Notes: generated by a model from the sequence alone, not told the origin. A stretch of 64,000 bases of DNA from Eubacteriales Family XIII. Incertae Sedis bacterium (GCA_031272485.1 JAISTV010000007.1:1-64000), one strand, 5' to 3'; positions 46,905-58,104 are shown, counted from the stretch's first letter. Translations and numbers: made by a program.

Positions 46905-47645
46905 GTGCCGTATCATTGCTTTTATCCGGTTAGAATAGGAAACAGCGTGCCGTCATTTGAGGCTGCGGCGGAAGACGGGCGCGGGTGCGTGGCGGCCGAG
47001 CCGTGGGATCATGGTCTGACGGTGGAATTTGTGACGCTGGAAGTGACGGTCTTCCGGCAGGCGCCGGGGCAGCAGTTGAACAAATATAAGCCGGAAATGT
47101 GGGAGCAGATATATATATCCGTTTACGTCACGGATTCCCGGGTGGCGTTTTTCTGTGAAACGTACGATGTTGGCGGATCGGGCGCGATTCCAGGAAAGCT
47201 CCATTATCCGAACTACATTGAAAGAGGCGCCTACGAGGCTGCCGGAAGAAAGAGAACCCGCGGGACAGTCATGGTGGGACACATCCGCTACGAGTGGCTG
47301 GCGTCGGTTGGCTACCGCGGGGTGAAATATGCGCTGTATCCTAATGTGACCTTGACTTATGTGGATGACCGGAACGATAAATGGACAGTCATACTGACCC
47401 TTAACAGAAAGGACAATGCGGCGGCAGCGTACATAGCGAACAAGATAGCCTATAAGGCCGCGCGCTACAAGCTCGCCATGACCAATCATAAGACGCCCGA
47501 AGAAATACGGCTGTGTGAGTACTATGCAGGTGGCGGGCGCATAGCGCAGAACCCCAATACGAAGCAGGACTCCTGGTCCGGCGACTTTCCGCATTTCGCC
47601 GCGCCCTTAGGCGGCGCCTACCGCCCCGACCCGGCCAAGTTCTGA
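46905..47645 (+). CDS. Hypothetical protein
   Basis: 246-aa ORF with GTG start preceded by GGGAGGGGAG; no family recognised. Confidence 0.6.
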   Translation: MPYHCFYPVRIGNSVPSFEAAAEDGRGCVAAEPWDHGLTVEFVTLEVTVFRQAPGQQLNKYKPEMWEQIYISVYVTDSRVAFFCETYDVGGSGAIPGKLHYPNYIERGAYEAAGRKRTRGTVMVGHIRYEWLASVGYRGVKYALYPNVTLTYVDDRNDKWTVILTLNRKDNAAAAYIANKIAYKAARYKLAMTNHKTPEEIRLCEYYAGGGRIAQNPNTKQDSWSGDFPHFAAPLGGAYRPDPAKF

Positions 47646-47671
47646 TTCCTCCTCGCCACGCGGGCGTGCTT

Positions 47672-48811
47672 CTACGCCTCCCCGCTTTCCCCTACGTACA
47701 CGCCGGCTTCCCAGTTGCCGGTGGTTACTTCTCCGGTTTCTGTGGTGAGTACGCCTGAGCCGTTACGCAGGCCTTCTGTGAAGCTGCCGGCGTAGGTCCA
47801 GTTGCCGGGGTAGGTGAGGGTGCCCTCGCCGTCCGCGAAACCGTCCGCAAAGCTGCCCTCGTAGACCGCGCCGTCCGAGTAGGTGAGGGTGCCCTCGCCG
47901 CCGGGCAGGCCGCCCCGCCAATTTCCGTCGTACGACCAGCCGAAGGAAGTGGAAAGCACGCCGCTTCCGCCGGGCCGCGAGCGGGTAAAGCTCCCCGTGT
48001 ATTCCTCGCCGCGATCGGTCTTCAGCACGCCCTTGCCCTCCGCGGCGCCGGCCGTGAATGTGCCGGTAAACGCCCAGCCGCTCGCGGACATATACGTGCC
48101 TTCCCCCGAAAAGGCGCCGCCCTCGAACCCGCCTTCGTAGTGGTCGCCGTTCGCAAAGTCTATGATTACCTCGCCGGAAAACACGCCGTGCTTCTCCATG
48201 CCGGTCCAGGCGTTTCCGTAGATGTCCTCCTGCGCCGTGCGCGCTGCTGTCTCCCACGGCATGCCGAACGCGCCGAGCGCGCACAGGATGGTCGCCAGCA
48301 CGAAAGCGATTCCGCCCGCGACCTTCGCGCGGGCACGCACCCCCGCAAACCCGCTCGCCGAACGGGTGCGGACCTGCGCCAGCCAGTCGCGCGTCTCCCG
48401 CAGGCGGCGGATGTTCATCGTGCGGACAGCGGCCGCGGGCTTCTTTCGCGCGGCAGGCATGGGGCGCCGTATGGTCATCCCCGCGGAAGGCTTGCGAGCC
48501 GCGGGCGCCGGCTGCGCAGGTTTTTCCGCCACAGTCGCATGCTCGCGCCGCTTCTCCGACCCGGCAGCCCCCGCTTCCGCTTCCCGCTCGCGCCGCTTCT
48601 CCGCCCCGGCAGCCCCCGCTTCCGCTTCCCGCTCGCTGCGTTTGCTCGCTTTGTACGACAGGGGCTTTTCCTCGCGCACCAGAAGATTCTCGCGCCGCCG
48701 CTCCTCCTCGGTCTGTATGCCGCGGTATACCGGCTGCACCCGTTCCTCTGCCGCGCGCCTTTCCGCGCGCCGCGCTTCCCGTTCTTTCTTTGTGTCTTTC
48801 TTCTTACTCAC
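47672..48811 (-). CDS. MORN-repeat protein with charged/Ala-rich N-terminus and one TM segment
   Basis: Repeats such as GDHYEGGFEGGAFSGEGTY, GAVYEGSFADGFADGEGTLTY; TM VAGGIAFVLATILCALGAFGM; N-terminal EREAEAGAAGxEKRRE duplication. Confidence 0.82.
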   Translation of the reverse strand: MSKKKDTKKEREARRAERRAAEERVQPVYRGIQTEEERRRENLLVREEKPLSYKASKRSEREAEAGAAGAEKRREREAEAGAAGSEKRREHATVAEKPAQPAPAARKPSAGMTIRRPMPAARKKPAAAVRTMNIRRLRETRDWLAQVRTRSASGFAGVRARAKVAGGIAFVLATILCALGAFGMPWETAARTAQEDIYGNAWTGMEKHGVFSGEVIIDFANGDHYEGGFEGGAFSGEGTYMSASGWAFTGTFTAGAAEGKGVLKTDRGEEYTGSFTRSRPGGSGVLSTSFGWSYDGNWRGGLPGGEGTLTYSDGAVYEGSFADGFADGEGTLTYPGNWTYAGSFTEGLRNGSGVLTTETGEVTTGNWEAGVYVGESGEA

Positions 48812-48880
48812 CGTCTCCGTTCCGTATCCCTTCGCCCGCTATAGCCGCTCCACGCCCCGTGCGTAAAGCCGCCCGGGCGC

Positions 48881-50779
48881 CTACGTCTGCTCCGCCTCGC
48901 CCGCTATGGCCGCAACCACGACCTGCGCGTAAAGCTCCTTGGACTCCTCGGTTCCCGTGTGCACCCCGTCCGGCGCCAGCCAATCCTGGTGCGCCGCGAT
49001 GGCCGTCTCCCAGTCCGCCACGACCACGTTCTGGAAGTATCCCGGCATGGCCCGTATGTGCGCGTTGGCCGGCGCCATGAAGTCCTTTCCGAACCCCGTC
49101 ACGAACACCACCCGGTAGTCCGCGCCCAGCATCCGCACCAGCGCGTCCGCGTTATCGCCCGTGTCGTCCGACGCGTTGCTCGCCAGCGCTATGACCACTG
49201 TCTCGCCCAGCATGCCGTTCTCCTGGAGCGTCTTTATGATTTCCTCTGCGTCCCGCATGTTCCGGTTTACTTCGGCGTCAATGTAGGCCCCCGGAATGGC
49301 CTCGCGCAGCGCGGTGGAGGCGCCAAGCGTCACGCTGTCGCCTATCACCGTCACCCCGCCCGAAATGCCGCCGCCGCTCGTGCGGCTGTCCCCGTCGAAG
49401 AGCCCTATGCGCGCGTTTATATCCGAATCCGAAAGCCGCATAAAGCGCGCGCCCACGCTCCCCAGCACGGCGCGGTCCGTCTCTATCGATTCGTGCCGGT
49501 AGTCGCGCTCTATGCTGGTGATAGGCGGCGCCGTGCGTACCGCCTGCACGCAGCCCGCAAGGAGCAGGAGGCACGCAAGCCCCGCCGCCGCAATAGCCGC
49601 GTACCGCTTCCCCGCGCCCGCGCCGTCCCCCGCACGCCCGCCCGAGCTGCGCACCCGCCGCACGCGGAAGCGCTTCTCCACCAGCACGTAGCTCAGGTGC
49701 CCCATGACCAGCGTGAGCGCCGCGGAGAGCAGCACGACCACGAGCGTGTTGCTGAGCATGACCCGCAGGAAGCCCGGCAGGTATTCGCCCACCTGTCGCA
49801 ATGTGTTTCCGATAATAATGTAGATGGGCCAGTGGAACAGGTACATGGAGTACGACCGGTCCGCCACGAACCGCAGCAGCACCGGCTCGCGGCGCCGGAT
49901 CCGCGGCTGCAGAATCCGGAGGGCGGCAAGCACGCCCGCCGTAAGCAGCGCCGTGATGAGAATCCCGAACCGGTAGACGAAGGGCGAGGTAAAGTCCAGC
50001 ACCACCGCAAATACAAACACCACGCCGGCCGCCACGCAGATAAACCCGAGCAGGGCGCCCGAGGAAATCCGCCGCGCCGCCCGCAGCGCGCGCCCCGGTT
50101 TAATTCCGAAGAACACCCCCGCAAAAGAGCCGATCATGAGCGGAAACACGTGCGACCCCGTAGCGAAGTACGCCGCGGAAGGGTCCGCCTTTCCGCGCGC
50201 CATAATCCACATGACCACCCACGAAAGAAGCGCCAGCGCCGCCGCCATGGCAGCCACCGTATAGCGCGTCCGCTGCTCCTCGCGCGCGCGCCGCTTGCTC
50301 CCCAGAAACCCCGCGTTGCACATGGCTGCGAGCAGCAGTCCCCACAGCACGTAGTACTGCATCTCCACACTCAGCGTCCAGGTGTGCACGAACAGATGGG
50401 GCAGCAGCTGGTCCTCGTACGACCCGCCGTGAAGAACTTCATAGTAATTCGTAACCCAGCCGAGAACGGCGGCGAGTTGATGGCCGAGCGCGGCGCGAAA
50501 GTCTGCCGAGATGAGCAGGCTCGCGGGCACCATTGTCAACAAAAGAAACAGGACGGCCGGAAGCAGACGGCGGACGCGACGGACGAGAAAATCCAGCAGG
50601 CGAATGCGGCCGTGCTCCTGGTATTCGGCGAGCAGCAGGGCGGTAATCAGGTAGCCGGAAAAGACGAAAAACACGTCCACGCCCAGGAACCCGCCCGGAA
50701 GCAGGGCGGGAACGAAATGATACACCACCACGAGAAGCAAACCAAACGCTCGTATAGAAGAAACCCAACGAATTGTCAT
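48881..50779 (-). CDS. Acyltransferase-3 family membrane protein with C-terminal SGNH-like domain (OatA-like)
   Basis: IRAFGLLLVVVYHFVPALLPGGFLGVDVFFVFSGYLIT; multiple TM; VTVIGDSVTLGAS and DGVHTG motifs. Confidence 0.9.
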   Translation of the reverse strand: MTIRWVSSIRAFGLLLVVVYHFVPALLPGGFLGVDVFFVFSGYLITALLLAEYQEHGRIRLLDFLVRRVRRLLPAVLFLLLTMVPASLLISADFRAALGHQLAAVLGWVTNYYEVLHGGSYEDQLLPHLFVHTWTLSVEMQYYVLWGLLLAAMCNAGFLGSKRRAREEQRTRYTVAAMAAALALLSWVVMWIMARGKADPSAAYFATGSHVFPLMIGSFAGVFFGIKPGRALRAARRISSGALLGFICVAAGVVFVFAVVLDFTSPFVYRFGILITALLTAGVLAALRILQPRIRRREPVLLRFVADRSYSMYLFHWPIYIIIGNTLRQVGEYLPGFLRVMLSNTLVVVLLSAALTLVMGHLSYVLVEKRFRVRRVRSSGGRAGDGAGAGKRYAAIAAAGLACLLLLAGCVQAVRTAPPITSIERDYRHESIETDRAVLGSVGARFMRLSDSDINARIGLFDGDSRTSGGGISGGVTVIGDSVTLGASTALREAIPGAYIDAEVNRNMRDAEEIIKTLQENGMLGETVVIALASNASDDTGDNADALVRMLGADYRVVFVTGFGKDFMAPANAHIRAMPGYFQNVVVADWETAIAAHQDWLAPDGVHTGTEESKELYAQVVVAAIAGEAEQT

Positions 50780-50886
50780 AACTCTATTAGTATACCAGAT
50801 ATTCCACCTGAACGCGCGCTTAGACACAAGATATTCGAAAAATACGGGTGTATTTTCCGCGCGCTTTCTGTTATACTGAAAAGGCT

Positions 50887-52254
50887 ATGCAGGAAGAAGG
50901 GAATCTGAGAACCGAAAACAAGATGGGCGTGCTGCCCATCAACCGGCTACTGTTCACCATGTCTTTCCCCGCTATGATCTCCATGATCGTCAGCGCCCTG
51001 TACAACGTCATTGAAAGCATTTTCGTGGCTTCCATCTCCGAGGACGCCATGGCTGCTGTGACGCTCGTGTTCCCGGTGCAGATGCTCATGATGTCGGTCG
51101 CGGTGGGAAGCGGCGTGGGCCTTGCCTCGCTCATCTCCAGGCGGCTCGGCGCGAAAAGGCAGGAAGAGGCGGAGTCCGCGGCGGCGCACGGGTTTATCCT
51201 GGCGCTCGTCCACTGGGCGGTCTTCGCGTGCTTCGGGCTGTTTGCCGCCAAGCCGTTCTTCGCGCTGTACACGGACGACCCGTACATCTACGAGAGCGCG
51301 GTGAACTTCTGCCGGATCGTGACCATAGGCTCGCTGTTCGTGAACATTTCGGTCACGTGCGAGCGCGTCCTCCAGGCCATGGGCAACATGATTTTCCCCA
51401 TGACGTTCAACATGACCGCGGCCATCTTAAACTGCATTCTGGCGCCCACGCTCATCCTCGGCTGGTTCGGCGCGCCCAAGCTGGGCGTAATCGGCGCGGG
51501 CGTGGCGGTGGTCACCTGCCAGTTCGTGGGCATGAGCATAGCGCTCGTGCTGCTGTTCCTCTACAAGAAACACCCCATGAAACCGCGCTTCGCGGGCTTC
51601 CGCATCCGCGGCGCCATGGTCAAGGACATCTACAGCGTGGGCATACCGTCCATGGTCATGATGTCCATAGGCTCGTTCATGATCTCGGGCCTGAACGCCA
51701 TCCTCATCGGGCACGGCAACGCGGCGGTGGCGGTCCTGGGCGTCTACTACCGGCTTCAGTCGTTCATCTTCATGCCCGTGTTCGGCTTAAACCAGGGCTC
51801 CATGCCCATCATGGGCTACAACTTCGGCGCGCGCAAAAAAGACCGCCTCATGATGACGTTTCGCCGGGCGCTCGTGGTGGCCGTGGGGATCATGACCATA
51901 GGCACGGTGCTCTTCCACTTCTGCGCCCACGGCATGCTCGCGCTGTTCTCCGCCACCCCGGAAATGTTCGAAATAGGCATGCCGGCGCTGCGAATCATCA
52001 GCCTGTGCTTCGTGCCGGCGGCGGTCTCCATAGTGGGCAGCGCCATGTTCCAGGCCCTCGGGCACGGCGGCCTGTCGCTCACCGTCTCGCTCCTGCGCCA
52101 GCTCGTGCTCATCCTGCCGCTCACGTGGCTCCTGCTGCGCACGCTGGGCATAGACGCGGCCTGGGCGTCCTTCCCGCTCGCGGAAGGCTTCGCGTTGCTG
52201 CTCTCCGTCTTCTTCATCCGTCGTCTGTACAACAAGGAGATCCGGACGCTATGA
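50887..52254 (+). CDS. MATE family efflux transporter
   Basis: SFPAMISMIVSALYNVIESIFVASIS, GLNQGSMPIMGYNFGARKKDR, 12 TM. Confidence 0.93.
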   Translation: MQEEGNLRTENKMGVLPINRLLFTMSFPAMISMIVSALYNVIESIFVASISEDAMAAVTLVFPVQMLMMSVAVGSGVGLASLISRRLGAKRQEEAESAAAHGFILALVHWAVFACFGLFAAKPFFALYTDDPYIYESAVNFCRIVTIGSLFVNISVTCERVLQAMGNMIFPMTFNMTAAILNCILAPTLILGWFGAPKLGVIGAGVAVVTCQFVGMSIALVLLFLYKKHPMKPRFAGFRIRGAMVKDIYSVGIPSMVMMSIGSFMISGLNAILIGHGNAAVAVLGVYYRLQSFIFMPVFGLNQGSMPIMGYNFGARKKDRLMMTFRRALVVAVGIMTIGTVLFHFCAHGMLALFSATPEMFEIGMPALRIISLCFVPAAVSIVGSAMFQALGHGGLSLTVSLLRQLVLILPLTWLLLRTLGIDAAWASFPLAEGFALLLSVFFIRRLYNKEIRTL

Positions 52255-53024
52255 AACTCATCACCTGGAACGTAAACGGCCTGCGGGCAGCCATGAAAAA
52301 AGGCCTGCTGGACTTCTGCGCCAATGAAATGGCAGATGCCTACTGTTTTCAGGAGACCAAGATGCAGCCGGGGCAGGCTGTGGTCGACCTGCCGGACTAT
52401 CACGAGTACTGGAACAGCGCGGTGAAGAAGGGCTACTCGGGTACCGCGGTGTTCTCCAAGGCCGAGCCGCTTTCCGTGCGCTACGGCATAGACGACCCCG
52501 CGCACGAGGACGAGGGGCGCGCGCTCACCTGCGAGTTCGAGAAGTTCTTCCTGGTTTGTGAGTACACGCCCAACGCGCAGGACGGCCTTGCGCGCATAGA
52601 CTACCGCATGGAGTGGGAGGACGCGCGGCGGGCGTACCTCGAAAAACTCGACAGGGAAAAGCCGGTCATCCTCTGCGGCGACCTGAACGTGGCGCACGAG
52701 GAGATAGACCTGAAAAACCCGAAGAGCAACCACGGCAACGCGGGCTTTTCGGACGAGGAGCGCGGCAGGTTCCGCCGCCTGCTCGGCGCGGGGTTCACGG
52801 ACACCTACCGCCATCTGCATCCGGACACGGAAGGGGACTACACCTGGTGGAGCTTCCGCTACCGCGCCTGGGACAACAACGCAGGGTGGAGAATAGACTA
52901 CTTCTTAGTCTCGAACCGCATAGCGGACAAGGTGCGCGAGGTAACCCACCTGCGCGGCGAGTCCCTGCGGGAAGGAACCAGGGTCTCCGACCACTGCCCG
53001 GTGCGGCTCATCATTGATATTTGA
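52251..53024 (+). CDS. Exodeoxyribonuclease III / AP endonuclease
   Basis: MKLITWNVNGLRAAMKKG, CFQETKMQ, ILCGDLNVAHEEIDL, WRIDYFLVS, SDHCPV. Confidence 0.95.
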   Translation: MKLITWNVNGLRAAMKKGLLDFCANEMADAYCFQETKMQPGQAVVDLPDYHEYWNSAVKKGYSGTAVFSKAEPLSVRYGIDDPAHEDEGRALTCEFEKFFLVCEYTPNAQDGLARIDYRMEWEDARRAYLEKLDREKPVILCGDLNVAHEEIDLKNPKSNHGNAGFSDEERGRFRRLLGAGFTDTYRHLHPDTEGDYTWWSFRYRAWDNNAGWRIDYFLVSNRIADKVREVTHLRGESLREGTRVSDHCPVRLIIDI

Positions 53025-53039
53025 TGTATAATATACGGT

Positions 53040-56000
53040 ATGGGAAACGCGATGGGAGAACATGCGGCTGACGCATACAGATTAGGCATAGACGTGGGAA
53101 GCACCACGGTTAAGCTGGTTCTTTTGGGGGCGGACGGCGAGATTCTGTTTTCGGAATACGGCCGCCATATGTCCAACGTTTTTGAAAAGGTACGCGAGCT
53201 TGCCGGGAACCTGGCACAGGCATTCCCGGACATTTCCGTGCGCGCCGTGATCACCGGCAGCGGCGGCCTGGCGCTCTCCAGCCTGCTCGGCATTCCGTTC
53301 GAGCAGGAGGTGGTGGCCTGCAGCCGCGCGGTGGAAACCATCATCCCGCAGACGGACGTGGCCATAGAGCTCGGCGGCGAGGACGCCAAGATTACCTTCT
53401 ACGGCGCCACGGTCGAGCAGCGCATGAACGGTACCTGCGCCGGCGGCACGGGCGCGTTCATAGACCAGATGGCCATCCTGCTGAACACCGACGCGGCGGG
53501 TCTGAACGAGGCCGCCAAGTCCAAGGAGATTCTCTACCCCATAGCCGCGCGCTGCGGGGTGTTTGCCAAGACGGACATCCAGCCCCTCATTAACGAGGGC
53601 GCGCAGATGCCGGACCTGGCCGCCTCCATATTCCAGGCGGTGGTCAACCAGACCATAAGCGGGCTCGCCTGCGGGCGCACCATCCGAGGGCGCGTGGCGT
53701 TCCTCGGCGGGCCGCTGTTTTTCCTCTCCGAGCTGCGCCTGCGCTTCATAGAGACGCTCGCGCTCACGGACGATAAGGTCATCTTCCCGGATAACTCGCA
53801 GTACTTCGTGGCGATAGGCGCGGGCCTCCTCGCGGAGAGCAAGGCCGCCGTGCCGCTCGGAAGCATTCTTAAGAGCCTCGACGAGGCAGACCCCTCGCAG
53901 CTCTCGGACACCAAGCATATCCAGCCGCTCTTCCGCGGCGCCGAGGACTACGAGTCCTTCCGCCGCCGCCACGCTCGTGCCAGAGTCCCGCGCAAGGACA
54001 TTCACCGGGCACGCGGCAAGGTCTTTCTCGGCATAGACGCCGGCTCCACGACCACGAAGGCGGTCGCCATTGACGAGGCCAAGAACCTGCTCTACTCGTT
54101 CTACAGAAGCAACGAGGGAAACCCGCTCGAGGCGGTGCGCACCATGCTCCGCGACCTTTACGCGAACCTGCCGGAGCAGGCGTACGTGGCGGGCAGCGTG
54201 GTGACCGGTTACGGCGAGGGGCTCATCAAGACGGGCTTCCGCGTGGACTACGGCGAGATAGAGACCATAGCGCACTATAAGGCGGCGCGCGAGTTCCTGC
54301 CGGGCGTGGATTTTATCCTCGACATAGGCGGCCAGGACATGAAGTGCATGAAGATTCGCGACGGGGCCATATATAACATTATGCTCAACGAGGCGTGCAG
54401 CTCGGGCTGCGGCTCGTTCATAGAGACCTACGCCAAGTCCGTGAACCTGGCGGTGGAGGATTTCGCGGGCGAGGCGCTGTTCGCGGACTCCCCCGTGGAC
54501 CTGGGCACGCGCTGCACGGTGTTCATGAACTCCAAGGTCAAGCAGGCCCAGAAAGAGGGCGCCACCATAGGCGACATCTCCGCGGGGCTCAGTTACTCCG
54601 TCATAAAGAACGCGCTGTACAAGGTCATCAAGCTGCGCAACACCGACGAGGCCGGCGAGAAGATTGTGGTCCAGGGCGGGACGTTCTTAAACGACGCGGT
54701 ACTTAGGTCAATTGAAGACATCATGGGCCGGGAGGTTGTGCGACCGGATATCGCCGGGAATATGGGGGCGTATGGCGCGGCGCTCATCGCGCTCGAAAAC
54801 TACATCCCCGGCTCCGAGTCCGGCATTGCCACGGCGGACGAGCTGGACGCCTTCCGCGTGGAGAGCAGCCACGGGCGCTGCAAGGGCTGCGAGAATAACT
54901 GCCTGCTGACCATAAACCGCTTCGGCTCCGGTGAGAAGTTCATAACCGGAAACCGCTGTGAGCGCGGCGCCGGCGGCGAGAAGAAGAGCGCGGACATACC
55001 CAACGTGGCCGCGTACAAGTACAAGCGGCTGTTCGACTACGAGCCGCTGCCCATGGAGAAGGCCCGGCGCGGACAGATAGGCATTCCGCGCGTGCTGAAT
55101 ATGTACGAGAACTACCCGTTCTGGTATACGTTCTTTACCGAGCTCGGCTTCAAGGTGGTGCTCTCGCCGGCGTCCTCCAAGACCATCTACGAGAAGGGCA
55201 TGGACACCATAAGCTCGGACACCGCGTGCTACCCGGCCAAGCTCGTGCACGGCCATATCAAGTGGCTGGTAGAGCAGGGCGTCAAGCGGATCTTTTACCC
55301 CAGCATAAACTTTGAGCGCATAGAGGACGAGACAGCCGGCAACCACTACAATTGTCCCATAGTGGCCACCTATCCGGAGGTCATAGCGGGCAACATGGAC
55401 GAGTATCTGGACGCGGAGGACGTGGTGTTCATGCACCCGTTCCTGCCGTACGACGCGGACGAGCGGCTGACCAAGCGGCTCGCTTCGGTGTTCGCCGAGC
55501 TGCGCATCCCGCACGCGGAGGTGGCGGCGGCGGTGAAGAAGGCCCGGCGCGAGGACAAACGGTTCAAGGACGACGTGAAGCGGCAGGGAAAGGAGGCCCT
55601 CAAGATTATCGCGCAGAAGGGGCTTAAGGGCGTGGTGCTGGCCGGGCGGCCGTACCACCTGGACCCGGAAATCAACCACGGGATCGACTCGCTCATCACC
55701 TCGTTCGGCATGGCGGTGCTCACGGAGGACTCGGTGGCGTACATGACCGCGCCGGCGCGGCCGCTGCGCGTGCTCGACCAGTGGATGTACCACAGTCGCC
55801 TGTACCGCAGCGCGGAGTTCGTTGGCGGGCGCGAGGACCTGGAGCTGGTGCAGCTCAACTCGTTCGGCTGCGGCCTGGACGCGGTGACCACCGACCAGGT
55901 GGACGAGATTCTCAAGAAGAAGAACAAGCTCTACACCTTGCTTAAGATAGACGAGGGCGCGAACCTGGGCGCCGTGAAGATTCGCATCCGTTCGCTAAAG

Positions 56001-57338
56001 GCGGCCATGGAGGAGCGCGAGAAGGGCGGCGTGAAGGGCGAGAACGTGCCCTACAGCTTTAACCGCCTGCTCTTCGAAGAGGAGATGCGCGGTGACTACA
56101 CGCTCCTCATTCCGCAGATGAGCCCGCTGCACTTCCAGTTCTTCGAGCCTGCGCTCGAGGCCAGCGGCTACAAGGCCAAGCTCCTGCCAGAGGTGGACGT
56201 GAACGCCGTGGACGAGGGCCTGCGCTACATAAACAACGACGCCTGCTACCCGACCATAGTGGCGCTCGGGCAGATAATCAGCTACCTCAAGTCCGGCGAG
56301 TGCGACCTGGACCGCACGGCCGTCTTCATGAGCCAGACAGGCGGCGGCTGCCGCGCCAGCAACTACGTGGCGCTGCTCCGCAAGGCGCTCGGCGACCTTG
56401 GCATGTCCCAGGTTCCCGTGGTCTCCGCGAACCTCGTGGGCCTCGAGCCGAACCCCGGCTTCAAGATTTCCATAGGCCTCGGAAAACGCATGCTCATAGG
56501 CGCCGTCTTCGGCGACGTCCTCATGCGCGTGCTTTACGCCACCCGCCCCTACGAGAAGACCCCCGGCGCCGCCGACAAGCTCGCCCACTACTGGTCGCTG
56601 CGCATAGCCCGCGAGATTCCCAAGATGTCGCTGCGCAAGTACCGCAAGTGGGTCCGCGAGCTCATCCGCGACTTCGACACGCTCCCGCTCACGGGCGAAA
56701 GCAAGCCCCGCGTAGGTGTGGTCGGCGAGATCCTCGTCAAGTACCACCCGACCGCCAACAATGACATTGTCGCCATCATAGAAGAGGAAGGCGGGGAGGC
56801 TGTCGTGCTCGACCTCATTGACTTCTTCCTGTACGGCATGCACAGCAAGGAGTTCAACTACAAGAACCTCTCCGGCACCTACAAGACCATGATGCTCAAC
56901 AAGCTCGCCATCCGCTTCATAGAATGGTTCCGCGGGCCCGCGCGCCGCGCCCTCGACGAGAGCCGCCGCTTCCACGGCCCGCTGCGCATAGAGAAGCTCG
57001 CCGAGAAGGCCCAGAAGGTCCTCTCCCTCGGCCACCAGTGCGGGGAAGGCTGGCTGCTCACCGGCGAAATGGTCGAGCTGCTCGACTCCGGCGTGGAGAA
57101 CATAGTCTGCCTGCAGCCTTTCGCCTGCCTGCCCAACCACGTCACCGGCAAGGGCATGCAAAAGCCCCTGCGCGCCTACAACCCCCTCGCCAACATAGCC
57201 GTAATAGACTACGACCCCGGCGCCAGCAACGTAAACCAGCTAAACCGCATAAAGCTAATGATGGCCGCCGCCCACAGAAACAAAGCCCTAAAAGAGCACA
57301 ACATCTCCCGGGAAATCCCCAAAGCAGAAGGCAAGTAG
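53040..57338 (+). CDS. Acyl-CoA dehydratase activase / 2-hydroxyacyl-CoA dehydratase-related multidomain protein
   Basis: 1432 aa with two BadF/HgdC-like ATPase segments ([31 protein letters not shown]) followed by cysteine-containing HgdB-like and DUF2229-like regions. Confidence 0.88.
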   Translation: MGNAMGEHAADAYRLGIDVGSTTVKLVLLGADGEILFSEYGRHMSNVFEKVRELAGNLAQAFPDISVRAVITGSGGLALSSLLGIPFEQEVVACSRAVETIIPQTDVAIELGGEDAKITFYGATVEQRMNGTCAGGTGAFIDQMAILLNTDAAGLNEAAKSKEILYPIAARCGVFAKTDIQPLINEGAQMPDLAASIFQAVVNQTISGLACGRTIRGRVAFLGGPLFFLSELRLRFIETLALTDDKVIFPDNSQYFVAIGAGLLAESKAAVPLGSILKSLDEADPSQLSDTKHIQPLFRGAEDYESFRRRHARARVPRKDIHRARGKVFLGIDAGSTTTKAVAIDEAKNLLYSFYRSNEGNPLEAVRTMLRDLYANLPEQAYVAGSVVTGYGEGLIKTGFRVDYGEIETIAHYKAAREFLPGVDFILDIGGQDMKCMKIRDGAIYNIMLNEACSSGCGSFIETYAKSVNLAVEDFAGEALFADSPVDLGTRCTVFMNSKVKQAQKEGATIGDISAGLSYSVIKNALYKVIKLRNTDEAGEKIVVQGGTFLNDAVLRSIEDIMGREVVRPDIAGNMGAYGAALIALENYIPGSESGIATADELDAFRVESSHGRCKGCENNCLLTINRFGSGEKFITGNRCERGAGGEKKSADIPNVAAYKYKRLFDYEPLPMEKARRGQIGIPRVLNMYENYPFWYTFFTELGFKVVLSPASSKTIYEKGMDTISSDTACYPAKLVHGHIKWLVEQGVKRIFYPSINFERIEDETAGNHYNCPIVATYPEVIAGNMDEYLDAEDVVFMHPFLPYDADERLTKRLASVFAELRIPHAEVAAAVKKARREDKRFKDDVKRQGKEALKIIAQKGLKGVVLAGRPYHLDPEINHGIDSLITSFGMAVLTEDSVAYMTAPARPLRVLDQWMYHSRLYRSAEFVGGREDLELVQLNSFGCGLDAVTTDQVDEILKKKNKLYTLLKIDEGANLGAVKIRIRSLKAAMEEREKGGVKGENVPYSFNRLLFEEEMRGDYTLLIPQMSPLHFQFFEPALEASGYKAKLLPEVDVNAVDEGLRYINNDACYPTIVALGQIISYLKSGECDLDRTAVFMSQTGGGCRASNYVALLRKALGDLGMSQVPVVSANLVGLEPNPGFKISIGLGKRMLIGAVFGDVLMRVLYATRPYEKTPGAADKLAHYWSLRIAREIPKMSLRKYRKWVRELIRDFDTLPLTGESKPRVGVVGEILVKYHPTANNDIVAIIEEEGGEAVVLDLIDFFLYGMHSKEFNYKNLSGTYKTMMLNKLAIRFIEWFRGPARRALDESRRFHGPLRIEKLAEKAQKVLSLGHQCGEGWLLTGEMVELLDSGVENIVCLQPFACLPNHVTGKGMQKPLRAYNPLANIAVIDYDPGASNVNQLNRIKLMMAAAHRNKALKEHNISREIPKAEGK

Positions 57339-57371
57339 AGCAGGGGCGCCCGCGCCCCACGTCGCGCCCCC

Positions 57372-57401
57372 GTCATTGCCGGACTCGTTCCGGCAATCCA
57401 G
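57372..57401. repeat. 30-nt REP-like hairpin element, copy 3
   Basis: GTCATTGCCGGACTCGTTCCGGCAATCCAG. Confidence 0.85.
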
Positions 57402-57427
57402 CCCGCACGTCCGCGAATAAGCCGCAC

Positions 57428-57457
57428 GTCATTGCCGGACTCGTTCCGGCAATCCAG
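57428..57457. repeat. 30-nt REP-like hairpin element, copy 4
   Basis: Same sequence as copy 3, 56 bp downstream. Confidence 0.85.
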
Positions 57458-57506
57458 CCCGCGCACCTGCGACACCCCCGCCCCACGCGCTCCTGCAACA
57501 AAATCC

Positions 57507-57684
57507 CGGTTTTTTGGCCGTTATTGCAAGTAATGCACCGCCCACATCCGCTTCGAGACGGCACACACGCCGTAAACCCCGCGATTTTCCTGTACACACA
57601 TACAAGTATTCCAGCTTATAGGAGAAATCCGCGGACAAGAACCAGACGCCGGGTGCATTACTTGCAGAAACGGCCAAAAAACCG
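57507..57684. repeat. 178-bp palindromic element with 31-bp terminal inverted repeats
   Basis: 57507-57537 matches the reverse complement of 57654-57684 at 29/31. Confidence 0.9.
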
Positions 57685-57726
57685 ACACACCGGAGTCGTG
57701 GTATACTTCCCATAGGGAGATACACT

Positions 57727-58104
57727 ATGAGCGACCACCTGATTCACATCCGCGTCGTGCATGCGGAAAACCCCAACAGGCTGATTCCCATCTTGCGGAA
57801 GCACAGCGGTCTTTCGATTGCAGAACTCCGCGACCGGATAGAAAACGGTTACGCGGCGACAATAGACCTGCGTCCCCCCTTCGATATAACCGACGACCTG
57901 AATAACGTCGAGCCCGGCGTGGTCGCCCTCCGGCTTAACGAAGAACTCCGCGGAGCCGGCGCCCTGACACAGCTCATAGAAGAACGCGGCGGCACGCCCA
58001 CCCCCATAACCCGAGAGCAGCTCGAAACCCTAATCCAAAGAACCCGCGAAACAGCCGAAGAAGTATCCAAAGACACAGAATGCGAAGTAACCGGCAAAGA
58101 CTAA
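57727..58104 (+). CDS. Hypothetical protein
   Basis: 125-aa ORF with AGGGAGATACACT upstream; no family recognised. Confidence 0.55.
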   Translation: MSDHLIHIRVVHAENPNRLIPILRKHSGLSIAELRDRIENGYAATIDLRPPFDITDDLNNVEPGVVALRLNEELRGAGALTQLIEERGGTPTPITREQLETLIQRTRETAEEVSKDTECEVTGKD

